Source: an uncultured Bacteroidales bacterium
GTDB lineage: Bacteria; Bacteroidota; Bacteroidia; Bacteroidales; WCHB1-69
Reading direction: 5' to 3'
DNA: 47,540 nucleotides
NCBI GenBank assembly: GCA_946409645.1
Contig: CAMJXE010000014.1
Location: 1 to 47,540 of the forward strand
Of the stretch, positions 14,799 through 23,682 are shown one piece after another. The position numbers and the translations under genes are program-made. Numbering within the stretch: the first letter of the stretch is position 1; each line of letters starts with the position of its first letter. Under the pieces are notes generated by a model. It made no database searches. It worked only from the letters and a program-made list of their open reading frames with translations, and was not told the DNA's origin.

Positions 14799-15953
14799 TC
14801 AGTTCTTCATCGCGGCAATCTCCTTCACGGCCTGGATGCACGCGTCGATGTCGGCTTCGGTGTTGAAGGCGCCGATGCTCAGACGCACTGTGCCGTCGAT
14901 CTTCATGGTGCCGAGACATTCGTGGACCAGCGGGGCGCATTGCAGACCCGTGCGGCATGCGATGTCGTAATCAACGTCGAGCATGGTGCCCACATCCATG
15001 GCCTCGAAGCCCTTGATGTTGATGGAGAGCACGGGGTTCTGGTTTTCCACGGAGGTTGCGCAGTAGATGATCACACCGGGAACGTCCTTGATGCCGTCGC
15101 GAAGGCGTTTCCCCAACGCCATCTCCTGGTTGTGGATGTTTTCGATGCCCTTCTCGGTGATCCACTTCACACCTGCATGCAGACCGCTGATACCCAGCAT
15201 GTTGATGGTGCCTGCTTCAAGACGATAAGGGAATTCCTCGAGGTGTTCGCGCACCGCGGATTTCACGCCGGTGCCGCCGAAACGGGTATGACGCACCTCC
15301 ACCGTCTCGCGCACGTAGCTGCCGCCGATACCGGTGGGTCCCATCAAGCACTTGTGGCCCGTGAAGGCGTATGCGTCAACGTTATAGTCGATCATGTCCA
15401 TCTTTACCGCACCGGCCCCTTGGCTGCCGTCCACCACAAAAATCAAACCGTGTTCCTTGCAGACCTTGCCGATCTCCTTGATGGGTTGCACCGTGCCGAT
15501 GACGTTGGAGCATTGCGTGCAGACCACCATCTTCGTGTTCGGACGGATGGCCTTCTCGAAATCTTCGGGATGCACATAGCCGGCCGCGTCGAAAGGCAGA
15601 TAGGTGACTTCGATAATGCCTTCTTTCTCAAGGTGATAGAGCGGACGAAGCACAGAGTTGTGCTCCAGCATCGTGGTAATCACGTGCGTGCCCTTCTGAG
15701 CCAGACCCTGAATCAGGATGTTCAGAGAATCGGTTGCGTTGTAACTGAAAGTCAGACGTTTTTCATCCGTGCCGCCGTTGAAGAGCTTGGTGAGCATACG
15801 GCGCGTTTCGGTCAAAATCTCGCCGGTCTCGATGCCTGCGTCATAACCCGCGCGTCCCGGACTCACGCCGTGTACGCGATAAAAATGGTCCATAAACTCG
15901 TAAACCTCATTGGGTTTCGGGAAAGATGTTGCTGAATTGTCTAAGTATATCAT
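14799..15953 (-). CDS. Class V aminotransferase, cysteine desulfurase-like (SufS/CsdA family)
   Basis: 384 residues from the ATG at 15953 (MIYLDNSATSFPKP). The longer frame runs through its own promoter box and is rejected. Features are the N-terminal YLDNSAT, the PLP-contact histidine in EHNSVLRP, DGSQGAGAV, the PLP lysine in FTGHKCLMGP near 201, and Cys residues in ACRTGLQCAPL near 331-337, where cysteine desulfurases carry the persulfide-forming Cys. The last about 45 residues fit the CRTGxQCAP...GTVRLSxGxFNT pattern of the 'cysteine desulfurase family protein' group. It probably removes sulfur (or selenium) from cysteine for cofactor or tRNA use. No suf or isc genes are adjacent, so the acceptor is unknown. 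Confidence 0.88.
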   Translation of the reverse strand: MIYLDNSATSFPKPNEVYEFMDHFYRVHGVSPGRAGYDAGIETGEILTETRRMLTKLFNGGTDEKRLTFSYNATDSLNILIQGLAQKGTHVITTMLEHNSVLRPLYHLEKEGIIEVTYLPFDAAGYVHPEDFEKAIRPNTKMVVCTQCSNVIGTVQPIKEIGKVCKEHGLIFVVDGSQGAGAVKMDMIDYNVDAYAFTGHKCLMGPTGIGGSYVRETVEVRHTRFGGTGVKSAVREHLEEFPYRLEAGTINMLGISGLHAGVKWITEKGIENIHNQEMALGKRLRDGIKDVPGVIIYCATSVENQNPVLSINIKGFEAMDVGTMLDVDYDIACRTGLQCAPLVHECLGTMKIDGTVRLSIGAFNTEADIDACIQAVKEIAAMKN

Positions 15954-15981
15954 ATAATATGTATTAGAAATTTCCAAGCCG

Positions 15982-15989
15982 CAAAAATA
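15982..15989 (-). promoter_or_regulatory. -7 promoter box for the aminotransferase gene
   Basis: TATTTTTG on the minus strand, 29 bases upstream of the ATG at 15953. Confidence 0.65.
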
Positions 15990-16150
15990 CATTTTTTCAT
16001 GGATAATCGAGATTTGAAAATTAATTATCATCGCATCATCGCGTTGTTAATAACCTTGATGATGAATTGTTGATAACTCACCAAAAAACGCCTCGTAAAA
16101 TTTCTGATATTTGCCATCCCGAATAATTTATTGAAGATTCTTTGTAAAAT

Positions 16151-17725
16151 ATGGATAACGAAACGATTACAACTAACAAGCCTGTTCGCTCGATGTCGTA
16201 CAACCGCATTGAGAACATTTTGGGTACTACAGGGAAGCTGACTCCGCAAGCTGTGGAGTTCGAGGAAGCCGTGTTGGGAGCGCTGATGATTGACGACAAT
16301 GCCGTGACCGAGGTGTTGTCGATTCTGAAGCCTGAAATGTTTTATGTGGAAGCCAACCAATACATATTTTCCGCAATACGAAAACTTTTCTCTGCTTCGC
16401 AACCGATAGATGTGCTGACCGTTGCCAACCAGCTGAAGAAAGACAAGCAGCTGGATCTCTGCGGTGGTGCATCTTATGTGGCCGGTCTGACGAGCCGTTT
16501 GAACTCCTCTGCCAACGTGGAGTTCCACGCTCGCATCGTGATGGAGAAATTTATCCTGCGCGAGCTTATCCGCCACTGTAACAGCATTATAACAGACGCA
16601 TACGACGACAGCAACGATGTATTGGAGATGCTTGACGAGGCCGAATCGAAGATTTTCTCCATCGTGGAGAGCAACCTCAAGCGCGACAGTAAGGAGTTGG
16701 GCGATGTGGTGAGCCTCGCACTCAATGAGTTAACGGAAATCCGTGATTCCCAGGACGAACTGCAGGGTGTGCCATGCGGTATCCGCGCCATCGACGAGAA
16801 GACTGGCGGTTGGCAGAAGTCCGACTTGGTGATCTTGGCTGCCCGTCCTGGTATGGGTAAAACCTCCTTCGTGCTCTCCATCGCACGAAACGCCGCCATC
16901 GATTTCGACCAGCCGATTGTCTTTTTCTCCTTGGAAATGTCCGCTACCCAGCTGGTTCACCGTCTTTTCTCCATCGAGTCGGGCATCCCGTCCGACCATA
17001 TTTCCAAGGGCACACTCTCGGATGTGGAGTGGTCGAAACTGTGGGAAAATGTCAGTCGGCTGAACAGTGCGAACCTGATTATCGACGACACACCGGCGCT
17101 GTCCGTCTTCGACCTCCGTGCCAAGTGCCGTCGCCTGAAGCACAAATACAACATCCAGATGATTATTATCGACTATTTGCAGCTGATGCAGGCTGGTAGC
17201 GACAGTTCGAAGCATGGGGGCAACCGCGAGCAAGAAATTAGTTATATCTCTCGTTCCCTCAAGGCATTAGCAAAAGAGTTGAATATTCCCGTGATCGCGT
17301 TGTCGCAGTTGAGCCGTGCGGTGGAGACTCGGGGTGGTTCCAAACGTCCTCAGCTTTCTGACTTGCGTGAGTCCGGTTCTATTGAGCAGGATGCTGACAT
17401 GGTGCTCTTTATCTATCGTCCTGAGTATTACCACCTTGACACTTTCGAGGACAATACGCCTGCTGACGGTATGGCGGAAATCATGTTCGAGAAGAACCGT
17501 CACGGCAGTACTGGCAACGTGAAAGTACGCTTCCAGAGTCAGTTCACGAAGTTCTGCGATGTGAGCGAAGGAAGCTTTGGCGAGGGCGGAAGTTACGACA
17601 ATCCTGCCGCCGGCATCACCCCGAACCAGAATTTCGGCTATTTCGACAGTGCCGCCAGCAACGACGTGAGCGGCGGCTTCGATGATCCCACTCAGCAGGG
17701 GTATGAGAATGACACGCCGTTTTAG
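16151..17725 (+). CDS. dnaB: Replicative DNA helicase
   Basis: 524 residues. The N-terminal helical domain (about 30-130, PQAVEFEEAVLGALMID) binds primase. The RecA-like motor has Walker A ARPGMGKTS near 233-241, a Walker B IIIDYLQLM near 337, SQLSR, and the arginine-finger region SDLRESGSIEQDADMV, with the terminal FEKNRHG motif. The C-terminal about 50 residues are Gly/Asp/Asn-rich and disordered, as in other Bacteroidota DnaB. It forms the hexamer that unwinds DNA at the fork. No intein is present. The next gene is 111 bases downstream, separated by octamer and R2-type repeats. Confidence 0.97.
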   Translation: MDNETITTNKPVRSMSYNRIENILGTTGKLTPQAVEFEEAVLGALMIDDNAVTEVLSILKPEMFYVEANQYIFSAIRKLFSASQPIDVLTVANQLKKDKQLDLCGGASYVAGLTSRLNSSANVEFHARIVMEKFILRELIRHCNSIITDAYDDSNDVLEMLDEAESKIFSIVESNLKRDSKELGDVVSLALNELTEIRDSQDELQGVPCGIRAIDEKTGGWQKSDLVILAARPGMGKTSFVLSIARNAAIDFDQPIVFFSLEMSATQLVHRLFSIESGIPSDHISKGTLSDVEWSKLWENVSRLNSANLIIDDTPALSVFDLRAKCRRLKHKYNIQMIIIDYLQLMQAGSDSSKHGGNREQEISYISRSLKALAKELNIPVIALSQLSRAVETRGGSKRPQLSDLRESGSIEQDADMVLFIYRPEYYHLDTFEDNTPADGMAEIMFEKNRHGSTGNVKVRFQSQFTKFCDVSEGSFGEGGSYDNPAAGITPNQNFGYFDSAASNDVSGGFDDPTQQGYENDTPF

Positions 17726-17822
17726 GCGATGATGCGATGATGCGATGAAGCTATGAATTCCAAGAGGGCTGCAAGCCCGACACATGTCAACCTGGGGTGC
17801 AGCGAAGCGGAACCCTAGGATA
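17726..17822 (+). repeat. Octamer array plus 'AGAGGGCTGCAAGCCC' repeat in the dnaB-trmH spacer
   Basis: 17726-17756 has GCGATGAT-type octamers. 17759-17822 has the CCAAGAGGGCTGCAAGCCCGACAC repeat with two small hairpins, repeated again at 18381 onward. Together they fill almost the whole intergenic region. Confidence 0.75.
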
Positions 17823-17836
17823 TAACGAACAGAAAT

Positions 17837-18373
17837 ATGAAGAAACTATCCATGGATGAACTCGGACGCGTGACCGCCGACGAGTTCAAGCAACAAGCCA
17901 AAAATCCCATCGTGCTGGTGTTGGACAACATCCGCAGCATGCACAATGTGGGCTCCGCATTCCGCACCTGCGATGCGTTCAATGTGGATCGGCTCTACCT
18001 GTGCGGCATCACGGGTACGCCGCCGAACAAGGAAATCAGCAAGACCGCGCTCGGTGCGACAGAAAGTGTGGAATGGGAGTATGAGGAGAATGTGGCGGAT
18101 CTTGCAAAAGAATTGAAATCAGAAGGTTACGCGATTTTGTTAGTGGAGCAGACCGACAATTCCGTGATGTTGCAGAAGTTCGATTTCGCGCAGTACGAAA
18201 AGATCGCTCTGTTCGTCGGCAACGAGGTCTTCGGCATCTCCGACGAGTTGCTCCCGTTGTGCGACGCCGCCATCGAGATCCCGCAGTTCGGCACGAAACA
18301 TTCATTGAATGTTGCAGTGGCAACGGGAATCACGTTGTGGGAAGCGGTGAAACAGTTAGCAGTTAGTAATTAG
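17837..18373 (+). CDS. TrmH/SpoU-family RNA 2'-O-methyltransferase
   Basis: 178 residues, a minimal SPOUT methyltransferase without an N-terminal substrate domain. Three family motifs are clear: NIRSMHNVGSAFRTCD (motif 1, about 32-47), ALFVGNEVFGIS (motif 2, about 127-138) and IEIPQFGTKHSLNVAVAT (motif 3, about 147-164). The last two form the knotted AdoMet site. Its target is a ribose in tRNA or rRNA; which nucleotide cannot be told. It lies in the same orientation as dnaB and the 780-residue envelope protein. Confidence 0.9.
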   Translation: MKKLSMDELGRVTADEFKQQAKNPIVLVLDNIRSMHNVGSAFRTCDAFNVDRLYLCGITGTPPNKEISKTALGATESVEWEYEENVADLAKELKSEGYAILLVEQTDNSVMLQKFDFAQYEKIALFVGNEVFGISDELLPLCDAAIEIPQFGTKHSLNVAVATGITLWEAVKQLAVSN

Positions 18374-18380
18374 TAGTTAT

Positions 18381-18478
18381 TCCAAGAGGGCTGCAAGCCC
18401 GACACGTATCAACCCAGGGCGAGCGCAGCGAGCCCTGGGGTCAACGAAGCAGAGTGATCGCAGCGAGCCCTGAGGATA
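18381..18478 (+). repeat. Dispersed 'CCCAGGGCGAGCGCAGCGAGCCCTGGG' type repeat
   Basis: It starts with CCAAGAGGGCTGCAAGCCCGACAC, shared with 17759 onward, then an inverted repeat CCCAGGGC/GCCCTGGG around GAGCGCAGCGA, then a second partial copy with GCAGCGAGCCCTGAGG. It fills the spacer between the methyltransferase and the next gene. Confidence 0.8.
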
Positions 18479-18496
18479 AACAAAGAATGATAAAAT

Positions 18497-20839
18497 ATGA
18501 ATAACAAGAGGATCAAACGTACGACCATCATCATTCTCGGCGCGTTCCTCCTCGCAGCAGGGCTGTTCGCCATTTTCGGACGGCACACCAAGCTGGCGGA
18601 GAGTGTTCGGCACCAGACGGCCGTCATCCTCAAGAAAGAGTACATCCCCAACCAGAATGTGGATTTGGAATCCACGATGGCTTTCCAGAGTGCGGATTCG
18701 CTGTATGCGGATTTCCGTCAGCATTTCAGGATGCACTACCAGACCATTGCCACCGCCACTTTTCCCGACAGCAGCCGTATTATGCTCCTTGCCGAACCCG
18801 CGCCTTTCCTCGAACCCGACAGCATTGAGTCGATTTGCAGCCGGTTCACCCACCAGACGTCGCAGCGAACCTTCAAGATCGGCTATGACGGGCATGTCAC
18901 CGACATGGTGGTGGTGTTAGGCAATGCCACCACCGAGAATCTTGACAATTTGGTGGCCAAGATTTCACAACAGCAGTTCCTTTCGGATTATAAGCCCAAC
19001 GCTCTCGACCTGCTGAGCGACGAAAGCCGTCACTATTTCACCCAAGACAATCTGGATTATCAGATCACTTTGGGCGAGTTCGACGACTGGTTCTTTGCCG
19101 CCGGAGAGGCCTTTATTGACGAGAACGATACCGCTAACGACCTCACTGTCAGTGATATGTTTAGCCAGAAGCGCCGCGGGGTCTTTTTCAGTCGCGAACC
19201 GGGTTTGGTGGCTTGGTCCATTCGTCGCGACAGCGATCTCTCGGAGCAAAGTTCTGACATTCGCTGTTTCGCTCTCGACGCTGACCTAATCCTCGGTGCT
19301 CTGCGGGATTCCGCCACATTGGTGGTCATCGGTCGCGAGCGTGAGACCCCATTGGAGGTACTGCCGCCTCTGCGCGTGGAAACCGTCCTTCTCATCGCCT
19401 CCATCAGCAGCAAGGAACTCTCCCAAAGCTTAGATATTAACGACTGTATGGCCGGCAAGATGAGCAACGGTCGTGATTGGTGCCCCACCTACCTCAGTCG
19501 CGAATTGGAGAACACCGAGCTGGGACATTTGCTCACCATCACGGATGTGCTGCTCAAAGACTGGTCGGAGAACGGCACCATTCAGGAGGCGTGTTACCAT
19601 TATCCTTCCCCGGGACGTTTTCCGTTCGACCGTCCATTGTTCAAAAAATTGGGACTCAGTGAGTTGGTCTATAACTGGAACACTGCTAACACCATGTATG
19701 CCATAGATTTGCCCGAATACACGATTTACACACTTAACCGCACAGGAGCGTTGCCAGTCTCCTATTTTCATTCGCAGAACAGTGGCACCAGTGTCGGGGC
19801 GCAATACGAGCGGCAGGCGGGTAACTATTTTGCGCGTGTCGGCAACACCGATGTCGCCCGTGTGGTGCAATATGTGGCTCTATACCAGTTGTTTATGGAT
19901 AACGGGGTTACCTACAAGGGAGAGCTTCTCCATTCTTCGTTCCCGTCGCAGAAACCCTATTTGCTGGCCAAACCATGCCGGGCATTGATGGATGTTCTCA
20001 AAAATCTGACAGACAGCCAGATAGATGTGATTTCTGATTCGCTCGCCTCTCTCCATTTTGTGGCGTATGGCGAAGAGCAGGTCAACAAGCAGCTGCGTCA
20101 GAACGAGCGCGAGTACAACTTCACCTACACCGACGAGCATACGCGGGATATTTACCGGAATGTCAACCAGAACGAGAAAAGGTCCTTGGTGGAGGAGTTC
20201 CGAGGGGTGCGCTCGATGTTGAAGGGACTTTCCGAGGAGGAATACACGAAGTTGGTGCGTTATCTGGCTTATCCGCGTGGCACAACCATCAACAGTCGAG
20301 AGACTTACAATAGGATGATGCGTGCGCAGAAGGTCAACAATCTTTTGCGACATGTAGGCAAAAACAATCTTCCTTTGTTGGGCGTTGACTTGTCGAAAGT
20401 GAGGGATTACTTCGTAGGTAGCCTGCGCAACAGCGGTGGTCGATACCTCAAGACACCCTCGGTCATAGTGACTTACAACGACCTTCTCACCACAGGTGGT
20501 CATAACATCTCCTCCAAGATCAGTAGGGTGGGGAGTACTACGAACTACAAACGATCTAACGGCGGGGCTCCTGTGGCGCAAGCGAATGTCCCGCCGTCAG
20601 CCGAAAAACCCGCCGCCCCGAAGGCGAGCACGCCGTCCACGGGTTCCAAACCTTCTTCAAGCCCCAAGCCGTCTGGCTCAAGGCCTTCTGCCAGCGGCAA
20701 ACCCTCTTCCAGCGGCAAGTCCCACACTTCCGCTTCTAAGAGCACGTCATCAGCCGCTGCCCGCCCATCCTCCACCGGCTCCGTCCGTCCGCGTAGCAGC
20801 GTGATTGGCGGCGGCAGCCGCACCACGCGAGGGTTTTAG
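18497..20839 (+). CDS. Large envelope protein of unknown function, one N-terminal membrane helix
   Basis: 780 residues. A basic N-terminus (MNNKRIKRTT) is followed by one hydrophobic helix (about 9-27), which acts as an uncleaved anchor, so the bulk should face the periplasm. Residues about 35-690 are globular with no motif I recognise; the order of strands and helices suggests several domains. Residues about 700-775 are low complexity, rich in Ser/Pro/Lys/Gly (KPSSSPKPSGSRPS), ending GGGSRTTRGF, a typical flexible basic tail that could touch peptidoglycan or the outer membrane. It is in the same orientation as the genes on both sides; hpt has its own promoter downstream. Confidence 0.75.
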   Translation: MNNKRIKRTTIIILGAFLLAAGLFAIFGRHTKLAESVRHQTAVILKKEYIPNQNVDLESTMAFQSADSLYADFRQHFRMHYQTIATATFPDSSRIMLLAEPAPFLEPDSIESICSRFTHQTSQRTFKIGYDGHVTDMVVVLGNATTENLDNLVAKISQQQFLSDYKPNALDLLSDESRHYFTQDNLDYQITLGEFDDWFFAAGEAFIDENDTANDLTVSDMFSQKRRGVFFSREPGLVAWSIRRDSDLSEQSSDIRCFALDADLILGALRDSATLVVIGRERETPLEVLPPLRVETVLLIASISSKELSQSLDINDCMAGKMSNGRDWCPTYLSRELENTELGHLLTITDVLLKDWSENGTIQEACYHYPSPGRFPFDRPLFKKLGLSELVYNWNTANTMYAIDLPEYTIYTLNRTGALPVSYFHSQNSGTSVGAQYERQAGNYFARVGNTDVARVVQYVALYQLFMDNGVTYKGELLHSSFPSQKPYLLAKPCRALMDVLKNLTDSQIDVISDSLASLHFVAYGEEQVNKQLRQNEREYNFTYTDEHTRDIYRNVNQNEKRSLVEEFRGVRSMLKGLSEEEYTKLVRYLAYPRGTTINSRETYNRMMRAQKVNNLLRHVGKNNLPLLGVDLSKVRDYFVGSLRNSGGRYLKTPSVIVTYNDLLTTGGHNISSKISRVGSTTNYKRSNGGAPVAQANVPPSAEKPAAPKASTPSTGSKPSSSPKPSGSRPSASGKPSSSGKSHTSASKSTSSAAARPSSTGSVRPRSSVIGGGSRTTRGF

Positions 20840-20872
20840 CAGTCAGCTAATAGCTTTTGGCATCTCTTGTAT

Positions 20873-20903
20873 TTTGTCTAATTGCAAAAAAAATGTACTT
20901 TTG
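20873..20903 (+). promoter_or_regulatory. Bacteroidota-type promoter for hpt
   Basis: TTTG at 20873-20876 and TACTTTTG at 20896-20903, 19 bases apart. The coding start follows within 22 bases. Confidence 0.75.
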
Positions 20904-20924
20904 CACCGTCAAAAATAGATGCTT

Positions 20925-21467
20925 ATGAGCGAAAAAGTGACCCTTTTGGACAAAACGTTTGTCAAATACATCAACAGAGAGGACGTTGATGAAGCCATCA
21001 CCCGTTTGGCCAAGGAAATCATGTTGGAATACCGTTACGACGACCCGATTCTGCTGATTACGTTGAACGGAGCGGTTTTTTTCGCTGTTGATTTGATTAA
21101 GCAGTTGGACTTCCCCTGCCGGATCTCCTGCGTGAAGATTTCCTCATACAGTGGTACCGAATCGACCGGCGAGATCAAGAATCTCATCGGTTTGAACGAG
21201 GACATAAGCGGTAAACGTATCCTTATTCTCGAAGACATCGTTGACACAGGCCAGACCTACGTGCATTTATATAACATGTTGAAAGAAGCTGGCGCGAAGG
21301 ATGTGCGCATGGCCACCATGACCATGAAGCCCGACACCTACAAGGCCGACCTGCCCGTGCATTACGTGGGCATCAACATCCCCAACAAGTTTGTCGTGGG
21401 CCGCGGCCTCGATTACGACGGCTACGGCCGGAATCTCCCTGACATTTACCAGGTGATTACCGATTAG
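20925..21467 (+). CDS. hpt: Hypoxanthine phosphoribosyltransferase
   Basis: 180 residues from the second ATG (MSEKVTLLDK); the ATG at 20919 is only two codons earlier and would leave almost no leader after the promoter. The type I PRTase signature ILILEDIVDTGQT (about 98-110) binds PRPP. SSYSGTESTGEIK is the flexible catalytic loop, and KFVVGRGLDYDGYGRNLP is the purine-binding end. It salvages hypoxanthine (and guanine) to IMP and GMP. It is followed by adk with a repeat-filled spacer of about 156 bases, a purine-metabolism operon. Confidence 0.94.
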   Translation: MSEKVTLLDKTFVKYINREDVDEAITRLAKEIMLEYRYDDPILLITLNGAVFFAVDLIKQLDFPCRISCVKISSYSGTESTGEIKNLIGLNEDISGKRILILEDIVDTGQTYVHLYNMLKEAGAKDVRMATMTMKPDTYKADLPVHYVGINIPNKFVVGRGLDYDGYGRNLPDIYQVITD

Positions 21468-21479
21468 AAAATAATGGGC

Positions 21480-21553
21480 TTCCTTAAACAGCCTCGGAGA
21501 GGCTGAACGCGCGAAGCGCAATTAACCCCACACGCGCGCAGCGCAGTGTGGGG
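21480..21553 (+). repeat. Three-hairpin dispersed repeat (R1), hpt-adk spacer
   Basis: Order of parts: CCTTAAACAG, hairpin GCCTCGGAGAGGC, hairpin GCGCGAAGCGC, spacer AATTAA, hairpin CCCCACAC...GTGTGGGG. Related copies are at 22303, 44544 and, inverted, at 26538 and 27088. The ATG at 21474 opens a 10-codon frame reading MGFLKQPRRG. Confidence 0.85.
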
Positions 21554-21623
21554 ATGACAGCCACACAAGCGATGAATCGGCTCTGTATGGGCCCCGGAAC
21601 AAACAACAAATATAAAATAAAAT

Positions 21624-22202
21624 ATGAGCAAACAAATCACCCTCGTCATGTTCGGTGCTCCCGGCAGTGGCAAAGGCACCCAGGCCAAGCAGATGGCCGA
21701 AAAATTCAACCTTGAACACGTCTCCACCGGCGACCTGTTCCGTTACGAAATCTCCCACAAGACCCCGCTGGGCCTGAAAGCGCAGGAGATCATCAACCGC
21801 GGAGACCTCTGTCCCGACGATATCACCCTCGGCATGTTGCGCAACCATATCGAGAAACACGATGACGTCAAGGGCTTTATCTTCGACGGCGTGCCGCGCA
21901 CCATCAAACAGGCCGAGATGCTCGACGACCCGACTTTCTTCACCAACCTCGACATCACCAAGGTCATCTACCTGAAGGTGGAGATGGAGGAGGTACAGGC
22001 CCGCATCCTCAAACGCGCTGAAATCGAGCAACGCGCCGACGACACCCCCGCCACCGTCAAAGCCCGTGTGGAGAACTTCTTCGCCCAGACCATGCCCTTG
22101 GTGGACTACTACCGCAACCAAGGCAAACTGGTGGAAATCAACGGTATGCAGGATATCGAGCACGTGTTCGCCGACATCTGCAAAGTGGTGGAGACGCTGT
22201 AA
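21624..22202 (+). CDS. adk: Adenylate kinase
   Basis: 192 residues, short form with a reduced LID. P-loop GAPGSGKGT (about 10-18), the AMP-binding STGDLFR, FDGVPRTIKQAE, and the LID/catalytic arginines in RILKRAEIEQRADDT. It interconverts ATP + AMP and 2 ADP. No zinc-finger Cys is present in the LID, in keeping with the short isoform. It lies between hpt and dxr, all rightward, with R1-type repeats in both spacers. Confidence 0.96.
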   Translation: MSKQITLVMFGAPGSGKGTQAKQMAEKFNLEHVSTGDLFRYEISHKTPLGLKAQEIINRGDLCPDDITLGMLRNHIEKHDDVKGFIFDGVPRTIKQAEMLDDPTFFTNLDITKVIYLKVEMEEVQARILKRAEIEQRADDTPATVKARVENFFAQTMPLVDYYRNQGKLVEINGMQDIEHVFADICKVVETL

Positions 22203-22234
22203 CAGTTAGCAGTTGTAACGAAAAGCCCCAGTTC

Positions 22235-22411
22235 CCCCTTTAGGGGATGCCCGAAGGGCAGGGGTGAAAGACGCACGAAGCTAAATTTGTAAATAAATAG
22301 GATCCTTGAGCAGCCTCGGAGAGGCAACACGCGCGAAGCGCAATTAACCCCACACAAGCGAAGCGCAGTGTGGGGGATGAAGAGATCCCACAAGCGTAGC
22401 GCAGTGTGGGG
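22235..22411 (+). repeat. Composite repeat block in the adk-dxr spacer
   Basis: 22235-22266 holds a CCCCCTTTAGGGG / GCCCGAAGGGC double hairpin. 22303-22375 is a full R1 repeat. 22387-22411 is a further partial copy, CCCACAAGCG...GTGTGGGG. R1 therefore reaches to within 20 bases of the dxr start. Confidence 0.8.
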
Positions 22412-22430
22412 ACCGAAACAGTCAATATAT

Positions 22431-23603
22431 ATGAACATGGCAAATAATAACGAACAACCCCGCCCCCGCCGCATCGCCGTCCTCGGCTCGACGGGCTCGA
22501 TGGGCACGCAAGCGTTGGAGGTCATCGCCCTCCATCCCGAGCTGTTGCAGTTGGAAATCATCGCCGCCAACTCCAGCGCGGACATTCTGATACAGCAGGC
22601 GAAACAGTACCACCCCAACATCGTCGTCGTGGTGCAGGAGGAGGCCTACCGCAAGGTGAAAGAGGCTCTCGCCGACGAGGATGTGAAGGTCTTCTGCGGC
22701 GAAGAGTCGTTGTGCGACGTGTGCGAGATGGACTGTGTCGATATCGTGCTCTCGTGCATCGTGGGCATCGCGGGTCTGAAACCGGCATTCCGGACCGTGT
22801 CGTGCGGCACACCGTTGGCCATCGCCAACAAGGAGACACTCGTGGTGGCCGGCGAGCTCATCATGCGCACCGCGAAGGAGCACAATGCGCCGGTGATCCC
22901 CGTCGATTCGGAACATTCGGCGGTTTTCCAATGTCTTGCCGGTGAACATTTCAATCCCGTAGAGAAGCTGATTATCACCGCTTCCGGTGGCGCGTTCCGA
23001 ACGTTTACCCCCGAGCAGTTGGAGAAGGTGACGCTGAAAGACGCCCTCAAGCATCCCAACTGGAGCATGGGACCGAAGGTGACCATCGACAGCGCCAGTC
23101 TGATGAACAAAGGTTTGGAGGTGATCGAGGCCAAGTGGCTGTTCGGCATGCCGTTGGAAAAGATCGATGTTCTGGTGCACCCGCAGTCGGTGATCCACTC
23201 CATGGTGCAGTTCGAAGACGGCTCAGTGAAGGCTCAGCTCGGCATCCCCGACATGCGGTTGCCGATTCAGTACGCGCTGACCTACCCGTTGCGTCTGCCG
23301 TTGCCCTATCCGCGCTTGGACTTCACCCAATACGGACAGTTCACCTTCGAAAAGCCGAACAGAGAGATGTTCCCGTGTTTGGACATGGCCTACAAGGCAT
23401 CGGCTGCCGGTGGCGGAATGCCCTGCGTGATGAACGCCGCCAACGAGGCTGCCGTGAAGATGTTCATGGAGGAGAAGATCAAGTTCACCGATATCCCGCG
23501 CATCATCGAACACGCCTTGGCCACCGCCCCGGGCGTGAAACCGCAAACCATTGAGGAGTATATCGCGTTGGATGCGGAAACCAAACAAAGGGTGGTGAAA
23601 TAA
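22431..23603 (+). CDS. dxr: 1-deoxy-D-xylulose 5-phosphate reductoisomerase
   Basis: 390 residues from the ATG at 22431 (a second ATG is at 22437). The open frame begins at 22368, but those 21 extra codons are R1 repeat and not Dxr-like. NADPH-binding GSTGSMG (about 19-25), the metal ligands in PVDSEHSAVFQ near 158-160, ASGGAFR, and the substrate-binding NWSMGPKVTIDSASLMNKGLE near 206-227 are all present. It makes MEP, the committed step of the non-mevalonate isoprenoid pathway. Last gene of the hpt-adk-dxr set, closed by a bidirectional terminator. Confidence 0.96.
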   Translation: MNMANNNEQPRPRRIAVLGSTGSMGTQALEVIALHPELLQLEIIAANSSADILIQQAKQYHPNIVVVVQEEAYRKVKEALADEDVKVFCGEESLCDVCEMDCVDIVLSCIVGIAGLKPAFRTVSCGTPLAIANKETLVVAGELIMRTAKEHNAPVIPVDSEHSAVFQCLAGEHFNPVEKLIITASGGAFRTFTPEQLEKVTLKDALKHPNWSMGPKVTIDSASLMNKGLEVIEAKWLFGMPLEKIDVLVHPQSVIHSMVQFEDGSVKAQLGIPDMRLPIQYALTYPLRLPLPYPRLDFTQYGQFTFEKPNREMFPCLDMAYKASAAGGGMPCVMNAANEAAVKMFMEEKIKFTDIPRIIEHALATAPGVKPQTIEEYIALDAETKQRVVK

Positions 23604-23622
23604 TGTACAATGAACAATGTAT

Positions 23623-23657
23623 AAATAGGGCGCGGCCGTTACTGTCGCGCCCTATTT
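23623..23657. terminator. Bidirectional terminator between dxr and the barrel gene
   Basis: AAATAGGGCGCG (23623-23634) and CGCGCCCTATTT (23646-23657) are exact inverted repeats around an 11-base loop, between two convergent genes. Confidence 0.85.
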
Positions 23658-23682
23658 GTCATTCGTCATTCTGAATTCTGAA

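Noticed and set aside
14763-15935. Open frame antisense to the aminotransferase gene
   Set aside because: His/Ala/Asp-rich shadow; the minus-strand gene has promoter, motifs and the right length.
22368-22430. Upstream start for dxr
   Set aside because: The extra residues are encoded by R1 repeat DNA and do not fit the Dxr N-terminus.
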